Source: DATGHS01 sp035307785
GTDB lineage: Bacteria > Planctomycetota > Planctomycetia > Gemmatales > Gemmataceae
Direction of reading: 5' to 3'
Assembly: GCA_035307785.1 (NCBI GenBank)
Contig: DATGHS010000455.1
Location: 1-25,742, forward strand
DNA length: 25,742 nucleotides
The notes beneath the pieces are model-generated. The model did no database searches and was not told the DNA's origin. It was given only the letters and a program-made list of their open reading frames with translations. Shown piece by piece: positions 16,187-23,476 of the stretch (its first letter is position 1; each line of letters opens with the position of its first letter). Both the position numbers and the translations under genes were made by a program.

Positions 16187-16738
16187 CTACAGGCACAAGC
16201 CTTGCCGCTCACTCTGCTCGCGAGGCAACTCGGCTTGATACAATTTCTCGTCGTCTTCGCCGAAGCAACAGAAAATCACTTCGGCCGGAAACTCGTGGTT
16301 GCACAACCAACCGGCCACGGTCGAGACTGCCACCGCGCAAGCCCTTTCTTTTGGGTAGCCAAAGATACCAGTGGAAATACAAGGGAATGCGAGGGCGCGC
16401 ATCTGGAAGACCTGCGCGATTTCCAGGCAACAACGATAACAAGATCGCAGCAGGCCTTCTTCGGCGGTAGTTCCACCCTGCCAGATGGGGCCAACCGTGT
16501 GTATAACGTATTTCGCAGGCAGCCCGTACGCCTTCGTTATGCGCGCTTTCCCCGTCGGGCACGCACCAAGGGCCCGGCAAGCCACCTCGAGTTCCGGCCC
16601 GGCGGCGCGATGAATGGCGCCGCAGACTCCGCCGCCGGCCAACAGCGACTCGTTAGCCGCGTTCACGATGGCGTCAACCGTCAAGCGAGTAATGTCGCCG
16701 CGCACAATGCGCATGCGGGGAGAAATGGGAGCAGTCAT
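16187..16738 (-). CDS. Macrodomain protein, O-acetyl-ADP-ribose deacetylase-like
   Basis: A protein of 183 aa from the ATG at 16738 (MTAPISPRMRIVRGDIT), with GAGG upstream; the extension to 16837 overlaps the gene before it and is rejected. The full macrodomain signature is present: GDITRLTVDAIVNAANESLLAGGGVCGAIHRAAG (about 14-47), the CPTGKARITKAYGLPAKYVIHTVGPIW block, and the ribose/phosphate loop ISTGIFGYP. This matches the YmdB/MacroD group, which removes acetyl from O-acetyl-ADP-ribose and mono-ADP-ribose from proteins. The C-terminus has a short extension beyond the core. It directly follows the MmcQ gene on the same strand with a 14-bp gap, suggesting co-transcription. Confidence 0.92.
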   Translation of the reverse strand: MTAPISPRMRIVRGDITRLTVDAIVNAANESLLAGGGVCGAIHRAAGPELEVACRALGACPTGKARITKAYGLPAKYVIHTVGPIWQGGTTAEEGLLRSCYRCCLEIAQVFQMRALAFPCISTGIFGYPKERACAVAVSTVAGWLCNHEFPAEVIFCCFGEDDEKLYQAELPREQSERQGLCL

Positions 16739-16752
16739 GGGCAGCCTCGTTT

Positions 16753-17112
16753 TTATAAATCGCCGAGGGCCGTCAACATGCGCTTCAGGGCCACTTGCCG
16801 GTACGCCTCGAGCAACAGGGCGGCCACCTCGTCCCAATTCGTTTTACGGCTGAGGCGGAGCGACACCCAGCCCTGACGGGCGGCATACGGCGTGGGATAG
16901 AAACGCTTATCTTGCAGCAATTCTTCCTGCCGGTCAAAGCTCATTTTCATGCCTAGGCTCAGGCCGTCGGCATCCTCGCCGAAACCGGCAAACATTTTCT
17001 TGCCGGCGCGGAAAGTCGGATGGCCCCAGGCTTCCACTTCTTTCGCTTCCGGTAATGCCAGGCAGATGGCGCGTATTTTGGCCAGTGCAGTTTCATAGGC
17101 TTTTGATTTCAT
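16753..17112 (-). CDS. MmcQ/YjbR family protein
   Basis: A protein of 119 aa from the ATG at 17112 (MKSKAYETALAKIRAICLAL). The longer frame to 17241 reads back into the upstream hydrolase gene and is not used. Family features are LPEAKEVEAWGHPTFRAGKKMFAGF, then GLSLGMKMSFDRQEELLQDKRFYPTPYAARQGWVSLRL and a C-terminal LLLEAYRQVALKR helix. Members share a CyaY-like fold and are annotated as DNA-binding, with little proof of function. It sits between the Tat-exported hydrolase, whose stop is 22 bp upstream, and the macrodomain gene, so the three probably form one transcription unit. Confidence 0.88.
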   Translation of the reverse strand: MKSKAYETALAKIRAICLALPEAKEVEAWGHPTFRAGKKMFAGFGEDADGLSLGMKMSFDRQEELLQDKRFYPTPYAARQGWVSLRLSRKTNWDEVAALLLEAYRQVALKRMLTALGDL

Positions 17113-17134
17113 GATGGCCTCGGCTCTTGGCTGT

Positions 17135-18169
17135 CTACACCGGCGGCATGGCGGCCGCGAGAAAATCGGCCGCACGATTGCGGAAGATGCTGAGATGATC
17201 CTCGTCTGGGTACCAGTGCACTTCCGCGTTGGGCAGCGCATTCACCATGTATTCGGCCATCTTCGGCGGGGCGTTTTTGTCTTTGCGGCCGTGCAGCAAT
17301 TTTACTTTCGTGGGCACTTCCTCGAGCCACCAGCCCCACGGTTCGCCCATAAGCGCGGCCGAACGAACCACTTCCCCGGCTCCTTGCTTGAATGCCCCCA
17401 ATACTCGGGGCACACTGTCGCGCTTGATTTCTTTCTTCTCCTCGCTCATGAAGAGTGCGTAAAAGGGCAAGCGATCGGGGTGCCGGAGGGTCGGGGCGGC
17501 CGAGCGATTAATGAGAAAGCGCGCCATGGCCGGGTGATTCTCGGCGAGAGCGGCTTCATGCGTGGTCAGGTTCTTCTTGCCGTCCATCGATTCGAACGGC
17601 GCCACGGTAGACATGCCGGCCACCACGCCAACGCGCTGAGGCATGGCACGGGCCACCGCCAGGGCATACGCCACGCCATCGGAGTAGCCCGAAGCGGCGA
17701 AGCAGCCAATGCACAGCGCATCGGCCAGCGCAGCCAGGTCGGCCGGCCAGGAGAGATGGTTGGCATTCGGGTCGGGGTCCGAATCGCCGATGCCGGGCCG
17801 ATCGGGCGTGATGATGCGCACTCCTGGCGTACATTGCAGGGCCGAGCGAAAGCGCGCCCCCTCGGGTCGTGAACTCGGGTTACCATGATGGTGAAAGATG
17901 GTCCACGAAGCATTGGCATCGCCGATTTCCAGATAAGCCAGGCGCCGGCCATCGGGCAAGCGAATGCAGTCATTCCGCTCGATGAAGTTGAACGACGGCG
18001 CGTCTTGAGCGAGTAATCGAGACAAAAAAAGACCGCCCGTACCGGCAAGCGCAAGTGCTTGCTTCAGGAAGCCACGACGAGAATATTTTGTGGAAGCGAT
18101 TCCATTCACAATTGGCACGTCCTTGGTTGCAAATCGTATGATCCAATTTCGGCGCGCTGGAAGATACAT
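17135..18169 (-). CDS. Tat-exported alpha/beta hydrolase
   Basis: A protein of up to 344 aa from the ATG at 18169. GTG codons at 18118 and 18109 are shorter alternatives; the latter has AAGGA about 10 nt upstream and would give a more usual leader. A twin-arginine signal YSRRGFLKQALALAGTGGLFLSRLLA lies at about 29-54. The hydrolase fold follows: strand LAYLEIGD, oxyanion region HHHGNPSSRPE, DRPGIGDSDP, nucleophile elbow GYSDGVAYA (GxSxG), a cap region, strand KVKLLHGRKDKNAPP carrying the probable acid, and catalytic His in DEDHLSIF. Members cleave esters, epoxides or halides; the substrate is unknown. It likely acts in the periplasm after folding in the cytoplasm. First gene of a probable unit with the MmcQ and macrodomain genes. 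Confidence 0.88.
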   Translation of the reverse strand: MYLPARRNWIIRFATKDVPIVNGIASTKYSRRGFLKQALALAGTGGLFLSRLLAQDAPSFNFIERNDCIRLPDGRRLAYLEIGDANASWTIFHHHGNPSSRPEGARFRSALQCTPGVRIITPDRPGIGDSDPDPNANHLSWPADLAALADALCIGCFAASGYSDGVAYALAVARAMPQRVGVVAGMSTVAPFESMDGKKNLTTHEAALAENHPAMARFLINRSAAPTLRHPDRLPFYALFMSEEKKEIKRDSVPRVLGAFKQGAGEVVRSAALMGEPWGWWLEEVPTKVKLLHGRKDKNAPPKMAEYMVNALPNAEVHWYPDEDHLSIFRNRAADFLAAAMPPV

Positions 18170-18262
18170 CGGAGCGCGAAATTAGGGAACTTCACACGAA
18201 ACTTTGAGCGTGGTCATCGAACTACAGGGGATTTAACTTTCCTGCTTGTTTTTGGCGACGAT

Positions 18263-18276
18263 TTAGGATATCCTAA
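18263..18276. promoter_or_regulatory. Candidate DtxR/MntR-type operator upstream of Nramp
   Basis: TTAGGATATCCTAA is a perfect 14-bp palindrome about 65 bp before the Nramp start. TTAGG/CCTAA half-sites are characteristic of operators for DtxR/IdeR/MntR metal-dependent repressors. A related element, TTTAGCCTGAA, lies a little downstream (18290-18300). Regulation by metal is an inference from this and the gene downstream. Confidence 0.45.
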
Positions 18277-18341
18277 CAAAGATAATTCGTTTAGCCTGAA
18301 TCATCGCTACGGATATGCTAACGGATTGAATCGGGTAAGTC

Positions 18342-19766
18342 ATGGCCACGAATGGAGATGCGAGCGTGTTGGCTTCGAGCGCGTCTGAGTCTCCGTCGAC
18401 GCCACCGACTTCGCGATCCTTGGAGGGTTTGCACGGCACGGTTGCCGTCCCGCCAGCCGGCTCCAGCTTCTGGCGGAATTATCGGGCCTTCGTGGGACCG
18501 GCCTTTCTTGTGAGCGTGGGCTACATGGATCCCGGCAATTGGGGCACCGACCTTGATGCCGGGGCGCGCTTCCGCTACGACCTGCTCTGGGTCGTGGGCT
18601 TGGCGAGCATGATGGCCATCGTCATGCAAATCATCGCCGCCCGGCTTGGCATCGTCACCGGCAAAGATCTGGCCCTGGCTTGCCGAGATTATTATCCCAA
18701 GTGGACGCGCTGGCCGCTTTGGCTCGGCAGTGAAGTGGCCATCGGCGCCTGCGACCTGGCCGAAGTGCTCGGCAGCGCGGTGGCCATTCATTTGCTGTTT
18801 CACATTCCACTCTTCTATTGCGTTTTAATCACGGCCTTTGATGTGTTGCTGCTGCTGGCGCTGCAAGGCTTCGGCATGCGCTTTATCGAGGCAATTGTCC
18901 TCGTGTTGGTGGCAACCATTGGCGGCTGCTACTTCGTGGAGATCTTCATCCTTCCGCCGGTGCGGCCCGACTTCGCGGAAATGGGGCACGCACTTATCTC
19001 ACCGACCCTGCGGGAAAACGGCATGGTGTTCCTGGCCATTGCCATCATCGGCGCCACGGTCATGCCGCATAACCTCTATCTCCATTCGGCCCTGGTGCAT
19101 TCTCGACAGCTCCAGGGCGACGAATCGTTGCAGCAGCGGGCCATCAAGTTCAACACGGTGGATACGATCATTGCCTTGTCGATTGCCTTCCTGGTGAACG
19201 CGGCCATTTTGGTGCTTGCGGCCATGGTCTTTCACGGGAAAGACCACGTTGCGCTCGCCAACGGCGACATCGTGCCCTTCAACAAAGACACCGATTGGGT
19301 TCCGGTTGCCTATCTCACGCTTACTCCGTTGATGGGTGTAGCAACGGCCAGCATTCTGTTCGCGGTGGCGCTGCTGGCTAGCGGGCAGAGCAGTACGATC
19401 ACTGGCACGCTGGCCGGGCAAGTGGTCATGGAAGGATTCATGCACTGGAGAATTCGGCCCTGGGTTCGCCGGCTGCTCACCCGCGCTCTGGCTATCCTGC
19501 CGGCCATTCTGATCATCGGCTTGCGCGGCGACACAAAGGTTACAGACCTCATCAATCTCAGCCAGGCGGTTCTCGCACTCCAGTTGCCGTTCGCGATGAT
19601 TCCGCTCTTGCACTTCACCAGTTCGCGGAAATGGATGGGGAACAAACGCAATGGCTGGTTCCTGCTCGCGGCCGGCTGGGGCTCGTGCCTGCTGATCACG
19701 GCCCTCGATATCTACGGGTTGCCGGATTCGCTGCGCAGCGCGTGGGCGGTGATTGCGGGGTCGTGA
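18342..19766 (+). CDS. mntH: Nramp family divalent metal transporter
   Basis: A protein of 474 aa from the ATG at 18342. A Ser/Pro-rich cytoplasmic N-terminus (1-45) precedes about 11 membrane segments. The metal-binding motifs are intact: DPGNWGTDLDAG in TM1 (63-74) and MPHNLYLHS in TM6 (241-249); the family normally has DPGN and MPH at these places. The protein is expected to import Mn2+ or Fe2+ with protons. Gly at 68 replaces the more usual Ala in DPGNWAT. The candidate metal-repressor palindrome upstream supports metal-responsive control. A strong inverted repeat follows 40 bp after the stop. The symbol is by family and the metal is not proven. Confidence 0.92.
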   Translation: MATNGDASVLASSASESPSTPPTSRSLEGLHGTVAVPPAGSSFWRNYRAFVGPAFLVSVGYMDPGNWGTDLDAGARFRYDLLWVVGLASMMAIVMQIIAARLGIVTGKDLALACRDYYPKWTRWPLWLGSEVAIGACDLAEVLGSAVAIHLLFHIPLFYCVLITAFDVLLLLALQGFGMRFIEAIVLVLVATIGGCYFVEIFILPPVRPDFAEMGHALISPTLRENGMVFLAIAIIGATVMPHNLYLHSALVHSRQLQGDESLQQRAIKFNTVDTIIALSIAFLVNAAILVLAAMVFHGKDHVALANGDIVPFNKDTDWVPVAYLTLTPLMGVATASILFAVALLASGQSSTITGTLAGQVVMEGFMHWRIRPWVRRLLTRALAILPAILIIGLRGDTKVTDLINLSQAVLALQLPFAMIPLLHFTSSRKWMGNKRNGWFLLAAGWGSCLLITALDIYGLPDSLRSAWAVIAGS

Positions 19767-19805
19767 GAGTAGCACCGGTGAGTGCAGATTCGAGCCGCTA
19801 AAAAA

Positions 19806-19876
19806 GGCGAGCGGGGCCAGTAATGGTCCCGGTGACGACGACCGGGTCACCGGAGCCATTACTGGCCCCGCTCGCC
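19806..19876. repeat. Long inverted repeat between the Nramp and TPR genes
   Basis: The 31-nt arms 19806-19836 and 19846-19876 are complementary apart from two positions, with a 9-nt loop. It begins 40 bp after the Nramp stop and ends 54 bp before the TPR gene start, so it could end Nramp transcription or be a dispersed REP-like element. It lacks a following T run. It falls inside a spurious upstream extension of the TPR gene. Confidence 0.85.
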
Positions 19877-19929
19877 TTCGGCCGGTGTGCTCCAATACAA
19901 TTGCCCCTGCACCCCATGAGGAGCCGCCC

Positions 19930-21066
19930 ATGCCACAATATCTACTCACCGGCCGCAATCCCGAAGGCAAGACCGTCACCGAACGGGTGGACACCTCGTC
20001 GGCCGACAAGGCCGTGGCGATTCTGCGCGACCGGGGTTACGAGGACATCATTCTGCACACCGACGACGTGGGTGCGCGCTATACGAACCAGCGGGCAGTG
20101 GAGCGGCATATTTCGCCGAAGGAATACGTGGCCTTTCGCCATTTCCGCGGCCGGCACGACCACGCCTTCTTCATCATGCGGAAGTTGTTCAGGCAGAGCA
20201 TCTTCCTGCTGCTCATTGCGGCGTTTTGGCTCGGCTTTCGGCGTTGGTTGAAAATCCCGTTTGGCTTTTGGGACATCTTCGCCATCATCATTGTGACCAT
20301 GCCGGTTGTTACTGCGGTATTCTCGCAGTTTTTCAGCCCCGGCGCGAAATACCGGAAGCTCATCGAAGCGGCGTCGTGGTTTCGCTGGGAGGAAGTACTA
20401 CGGCGATTGCCAGGCCTGCGCAGTTCCGGTCTATCGGAGGAAGAATTGGCGTTCCGCGAAGCGCAAGCCCTGGCGGGGCTCGGCCGGTTTGAGGAGGCGA
20501 TGGACCTGGTGCGGCCGTTCGCCCGTGGCCGGCGCATGCCTGAGTGGCTCTATTGGGCCCGGCTGGCGAACCTGTACCAGGCCACCGGTGAGATAGGGCA
20601 GGTGATCGCCGTCACCGAAAAAGCGGCTGAGCTAGCGCCCGAAAATCCCACGGTCTTGCTCGACCTGGCCGCGGTGCTGCTGCGTTACCAACGCGACACC
20701 GTACGCGCACGAGAAATGCTCAACCGGGCTCTCCAACACGCCATCAGCGATGCGGCGGCGCCATTCGTGGTGATGATCAAAGGAATGCTTGCGTTCGAAG
20801 AGGGCAAGACTCAACAGGGGGTTGAGCTGCTCGAAGAATCGCAAAGGCAGATGGAGAAGTTTCGGCATGCAACGCCAATCATAGGGGCCGTCGTTGACCG
20901 CACGCATGCTTATCTCGCCCTGGCTTATGCGAAGCTTGGCGATAAGGAAGCCGCGATTCAGCATTACCGGCTGGCCGAGCCGCGCATGCGCGCAATGATG
21001 GCCGACGATTTGCTGCGCCGCTGCGAGATGGCAATTGGGCCCGCGCTTTCCGAAGTGGAAGGATGA
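19930..21066 (+). CDS. Membrane-anchored TPR protein
   Basis: A protein of 378 aa from the ATG at 19930, with ATGAGGAG at ideal spacing; the extension to 19753 is repeat sequence. The N-terminus (MPQYLLTGRNPEGKTVTERV...A..IL..RGYEDIIL, 1-43) resembles the short N-terminal segment of GspF/PilC-type proteins, where a similar motif precedes the helical domain. Two hydrophobic helices lie at about 88-104 and 113-133. The rest is helical, with tetratricopeptide-like units: LAFREAQALAGLGRFEEAMDLV, LYWARLANLYQATGEIGQVIAV, ENPTVLLDLAAVLLRYQRD, and AYLALAYAKLGDKEAAIQHY. It probably acts as a protein-interaction scaffold at the membrane; no enzymatic motif is present. The last residues (GPALSEVEG) run into a repeat-like sequence. 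Confidence 0.85.
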   Translation: MPQYLLTGRNPEGKTVTERVDTSSADKAVAILRDRGYEDIILHTDDVGARYTNQRAVERHISPKEYVAFRHFRGRHDHAFFIMRKLFRQSIFLLLIAAFWLGFRRWLKIPFGFWDIFAIIIVTMPVVTAVFSQFFSPGAKYRKLIEAASWFRWEEVLRRLPGLRSSGLSEEELAFREAQALAGLGRFEEAMDLVRPFARGRRMPEWLYWARLANLYQATGEIGQVIAVTEKAAELAPENPTVLLDLAAVLLRYQRDTVRAREMLNRALQHAISDAAAPFVVMIKGMLAFEEGKTQQGVELLEESQRQMEKFRHATPIIGAVVDRTHAYLALAYAKLGDKEAAIQHYRLAEPRMRAMMADDLLRRCEMAIGPALSEVEG

Positions 21067-21218
21067 GGCCAAAACTCGAAGTTCGAAGCACGAAATACGA
21101 AACAAATTCGAATATCAAAATCCCAAATCTAAAACCCACGAGGGCACAGATTTTGGTCATTTGAATTTTGGGGTTTGGATTTGTTTCGGATTTCGAGTTT
21201 CGAATTTCGGATTTCGCG
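21067..21218. repeat. A/T-rich dispersed inverted-repeat element
   Basis: The whole space between the convergent TPR and GNAT genes is filled by an imperfect inverted repeat. The left side has CGAAGCACGAAATACGAAAC and AAATTCGAATATCAAAATCC; the right side has GAATTTTGGGGTTTGGATTT and GTTTCGGATTTCGAGTTTCG. Its composition is clearly more A/T-rich than the surroundings. Elements with this look are common between genes in planctomycetes. It may act as a two-way terminator. Confidence 0.7.
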
Positions 21219-21701
21219 TCATTCATTTGCCGCCGCTAATCGCTTCTGAAATACCACCATGCCATCGCCGTCGGCGTAGAAGTCCGGCACGATGCACGCT
21301 TGCGCGTAATGATATTTCAGATAAAACTTCCGTGTCAATTCATACACCGGCAGCGACGACGTTTCGATGATGAACATTCGTCCGCCGAGCTGGGCGATGT
21401 GCTCTTCGGCATACTTGAGGAGCTTGGCCCCCACTCCCTTTGCCTGTGTCGTCTTGTCCACAAAAATCCAGTACAAGTGCCAGGTGCGATCGGTCATGGG
21501 CGTCGGCGCGTAATAGGCGAAGCCGATGGCTTTGCCGTGACGTTCGTACGTGATCGCATGGTGATTGGCGTGGATGTTTCCCTTGTGATAATCGTCGAGC
21601 ACTTCCTGTAGCGCTTCGATTTCGATCGGCTTGAAGACATTGGTGCCGCGGGCCATTTCCTTCAGATATGCGGTCTCGTCGGGTTGGGTGGGGCGGATCA
21701 T
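21219..21701 (-). CDS. GNAT family N-acetyltransferase
   Basis: A protein of 160 aa from the ATG at 21701, preceded by AGGAA. The N-terminal helices (MIRPTQPDETAYLKEMARGT) are followed by the strand GKAIGFAYYAPTPMTDRTWHLYWIFVD and the acetyl-CoA pyrophosphate-binding loop TTQAKGVGAKLLKYAEEH (Q/RxxGxG/A motif). Next come RMFIIETSSLPVYELTRKFYLKYHY and DFYADGDGMVVFQKRL, with the usual C-terminal Tyr and fold. The acceptor substrate is unknown. It stands alone, convergent with the TPR gene and divergent from clpP1. Confidence 0.9.
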   Translation of the reverse strand: MIRPTQPDETAYLKEMARGTNVFKPIEIEALQEVLDDYHKGNIHANHHAITYERHGKAIGFAYYAPTPMTDRTWHLYWIFVDKTTQAKGVGAKLLKYAEEHIAQLGGRMFIIETSSLPVYELTRKFYLKYHYAQACIVPDFYADGDGMVVFQKRLAAANE

Positions 21702-21742
21702 AGTCGGCGTTCCTCGATTGCGATCTCTCGAGAATTAGAGGG

Positions 21743-21806
21743 CAGAGGTCAGAAGTCAGAGGTCAGAAAAAACCTGGCTGACCTCTGACCTCAGACTTCA
21801 GACCTG
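21743..21806. repeat. Inverted repeat of AGGTCAGA-type units
   Basis: The left arm (21743-21766, CAGAGGTCAGAAGTCAGAGG and on) and the right arm (21778-21806) are complementary, except that the right arm has one extra 7-nt unit. The loop is A-rich. It is a dispersed-repeat type built from short direct units. It lies between the divergent GNAT and clpP1 genes, so it is unlikely to be a terminator. Confidence 0.75.
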
Positions 21807-21928
21807 TGTAAATCTAGCAGTCTGCACCGCAGCTGTCTCCGCGAGTGCCCGCACTGGACGCGGTTCTTATAATGGTTGCAGTACCTTAATATGTCTCAAA
21901 CCCCGCGACGGGAAGGAAGGTTTCCCTC

Positions 21929-22564
21929 ATGCACGATTTCCCCACCGACGGTTCGCCCTGGCAGCCGCAATTGCAGCGCTACCGGGATTACGCCCGGCAA
22001 CGGCAGATGACGCTCGGCGATTTGCTGCTCGAGAACCGCATCATCTTCATTGGGAGTGCCGGTTCTTCCGTTTACGAGCCGGTCATTAACGACATCACGG
22101 CCAACATTATTATTCAGCAACTGCTCTTCCTGCAGTACGAAAACAAGAACCAGGAAATCCACTTTTACATCAATTCGCCCGGCGGCTCGGTCTCTTCCAC
22201 GCTGGCGATTTACGACACCATGCAGTTCCTGGAATGCCCGATTTCCACGTATTGCATGGGTCTGGCCGCCAGCGGCGCGGCGGTCATTCTTGCAGCCGGA
22301 ACCAAGGGCAAGCGCTACATTTTGCCCAACGCGAAGGTAATGGTGCACGAACCGTGGGGTCAGGTGGGCGGACAGGTTTCCGACATTGAAATTCTGGCTA
22401 CCGAGATCTCGAAAGAGCGAGCCAAGCTGAATGATATTCTCGCCAAGCACACGGGCCGCACGGTGGCCGAGATCGAATTGGCCACGTCGCGCGACAAGTA
22501 TCTCGATGCCCACGAGGCCAAGGAATTTGGACTGGTTGATGAGGTTCTGATCAAAAGTAAGTAA
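21929..22564 (+). CDS. clpP1: ClpP-family protease subunit, divergent paralogue
   Basis: A protein of 211 aa from the ATG at 21929, with AGGAAGG about 8 nt upstream. It has a ClpP fold with INSPGGSVSS (81-90) and a serine-histidine-aspartate triad apparently kept at Ser115, His140 and Asp189. The surroundings are not standard: GLAASGAA in place of GQAASMGA, and VMVHEPWGQ in place of MIHQPxGG. The N-terminus is about 10 residues longer than that of the second copy. Such paired copies often form mixed rings, with one subunit adapted. A TATAAT lies at 21868-21873 upstream, but no good -35 box accompanies it. clpP2 follows after 172 bp without an obvious terminator, so the two are probably co-expressed. 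Confidence 0.93.
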   Translation: MHDFPTDGSPWQPQLQRYRDYARQRQMTLGDLLLENRIIFIGSAGSSVYEPVINDITANIIIQQLLFLQYENKNQEIHFYINSPGGSVSSTLAIYDTMQFLECPISTYCMGLAASGAAVILAAGTKGKRYILPNAKVMVHEPWGQVGGQVSDIEILATEISKERAKLNDILAKHTGRTVAEIELATSRDKYLDAHEAKEFGLVDEVLIKSK

Positions 22565-22736
22565 TGCAAGCCATACGACCGGCAAATTTTGCCGTGTCGG
22601 CAGAATAGGTTCAAGTGCTGCTGTTGGAGTGGCCCAGTCAACCGGGTTGACTCCTTTAACCCGCATTCGCTCATTCGCCCGTTGCCCGGCATCCGATGCT
22701 CTTGACAAGGCACCGGGCGCGGCTTGGAGGTAAGAC

Positions 22737-23333
22737 ATGCCCTCGGTCCCCGTGGTAGTGGAAAAGTCCGGCCAGGAAGAACTGGTCTACGATATTTACA
22801 GCCGCTTGATGAAGGAGCGGATTATCTTCATGCAGGGACAGGTCAACGATGAGAGCGCCAATCTGATTGTCGCCCAGATGTTGTTCCTGCAAACGGAAAA
22901 CCCGAAGGAAGACATCCACTTTTACATCAACAGCCCCGGCGGCTCGGTCACAGCCGGCATGGGCATTTATGACATCATGCAATGTTCGCCCTGCGACGTG
23001 GCCACTTACTGCATTGGCCAGGCCGCCAGCATGGGTGCCATGCTGCTAACTGCCGGGAAGAAAGGAAAGCGCTACGCCTTGCCCAATTCGCGGATCATGA
23101 TCCACCAGCCGCTTGGCGGCTTCGGTGGCACGACGACCGATATCCTGATTCGCACTAAAGAGTTCCTGAACATCAAGAAGCGGATGAACGAACTGCTGGC
23201 GAAACACACGGGCCACACGATCGAGGAGATCGAGAAAGACACCGATCGCGACAATTTCATGTCCGCCGGTCAGGCGAAAGAGTTCGGGCTGGTGGACCAG
23301 GTGTTGGAGCGGCTACCGGTGAAGACGGGATGA
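22737..23333 (+). CDS. clpP2: ATP-dependent Clp protease proteolytic subunit
   Basis: A protein of 198 aa from the ATG at 22737, with a strong GGAGGTAAG upstream. It is canonical ClpP: FYINSPGGSVTAGMGIYDIMQ (63-82), the catalytic serine elbow GQAASMGA (Ser98), RIMIHQPLGG (His123), and DTDRDNFMSA (Asp172). The length matches the mature family size with almost no propeptide. It forms the peptidase chamber that degrades proteins fed by ClpX or ClpA/C-type ATPases; no clpX gene is in this window. It differs from clpP1 in having the standard active-site context, so it is likely the main catalytic subunit. Confidence 0.96.
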   Translation: MPSVPVVVEKSGQEELVYDIYSRLMKERIIFMQGQVNDESANLIVAQMLFLQTENPKEDIHFYINSPGGSVTAGMGIYDIMQCSPCDVATYCIGQAASMGAMLLTAGKKGKRYALPNSRIMIHQPLGGFGGTTTDILIRTKEFLNIKKRMNELLAKHTGHTIEEIEKDTDRDNFMSAGQAKEFGLVDQVLERLPVKTG

Positions 23334-23340
23334 CGACTTT

Positions 23341-23450
23341 CACCCCTCTCCCCTCGGGGGAGAGGGGACGGGGGTGAGGGGGAGAGAGACGTGGCGCGAG
23401 CTGGCCACCTCTCCCCCTCACCCCGACCCTCTCCGCCCAGGGGAGAGGGA
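23341..23450. repeat. C/T-G/A rich nested inverted repeat
   Basis: The outer arms (about 23345-23386 and 23409-23448) are complementary with few mismatches. Each arm also contains its own hairpin, for example CCCCTCTCCCC pairing with GGGAGAGGGG. This kind of repeat is widespread between genes in many GC-rich bacteria. It follows the clpP2 stop by a few bases and could serve as a terminator. Confidence 0.85.
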
Positions 23451-23476
23451 GCCCGCGGTGTTCAACGGAGTGAACC

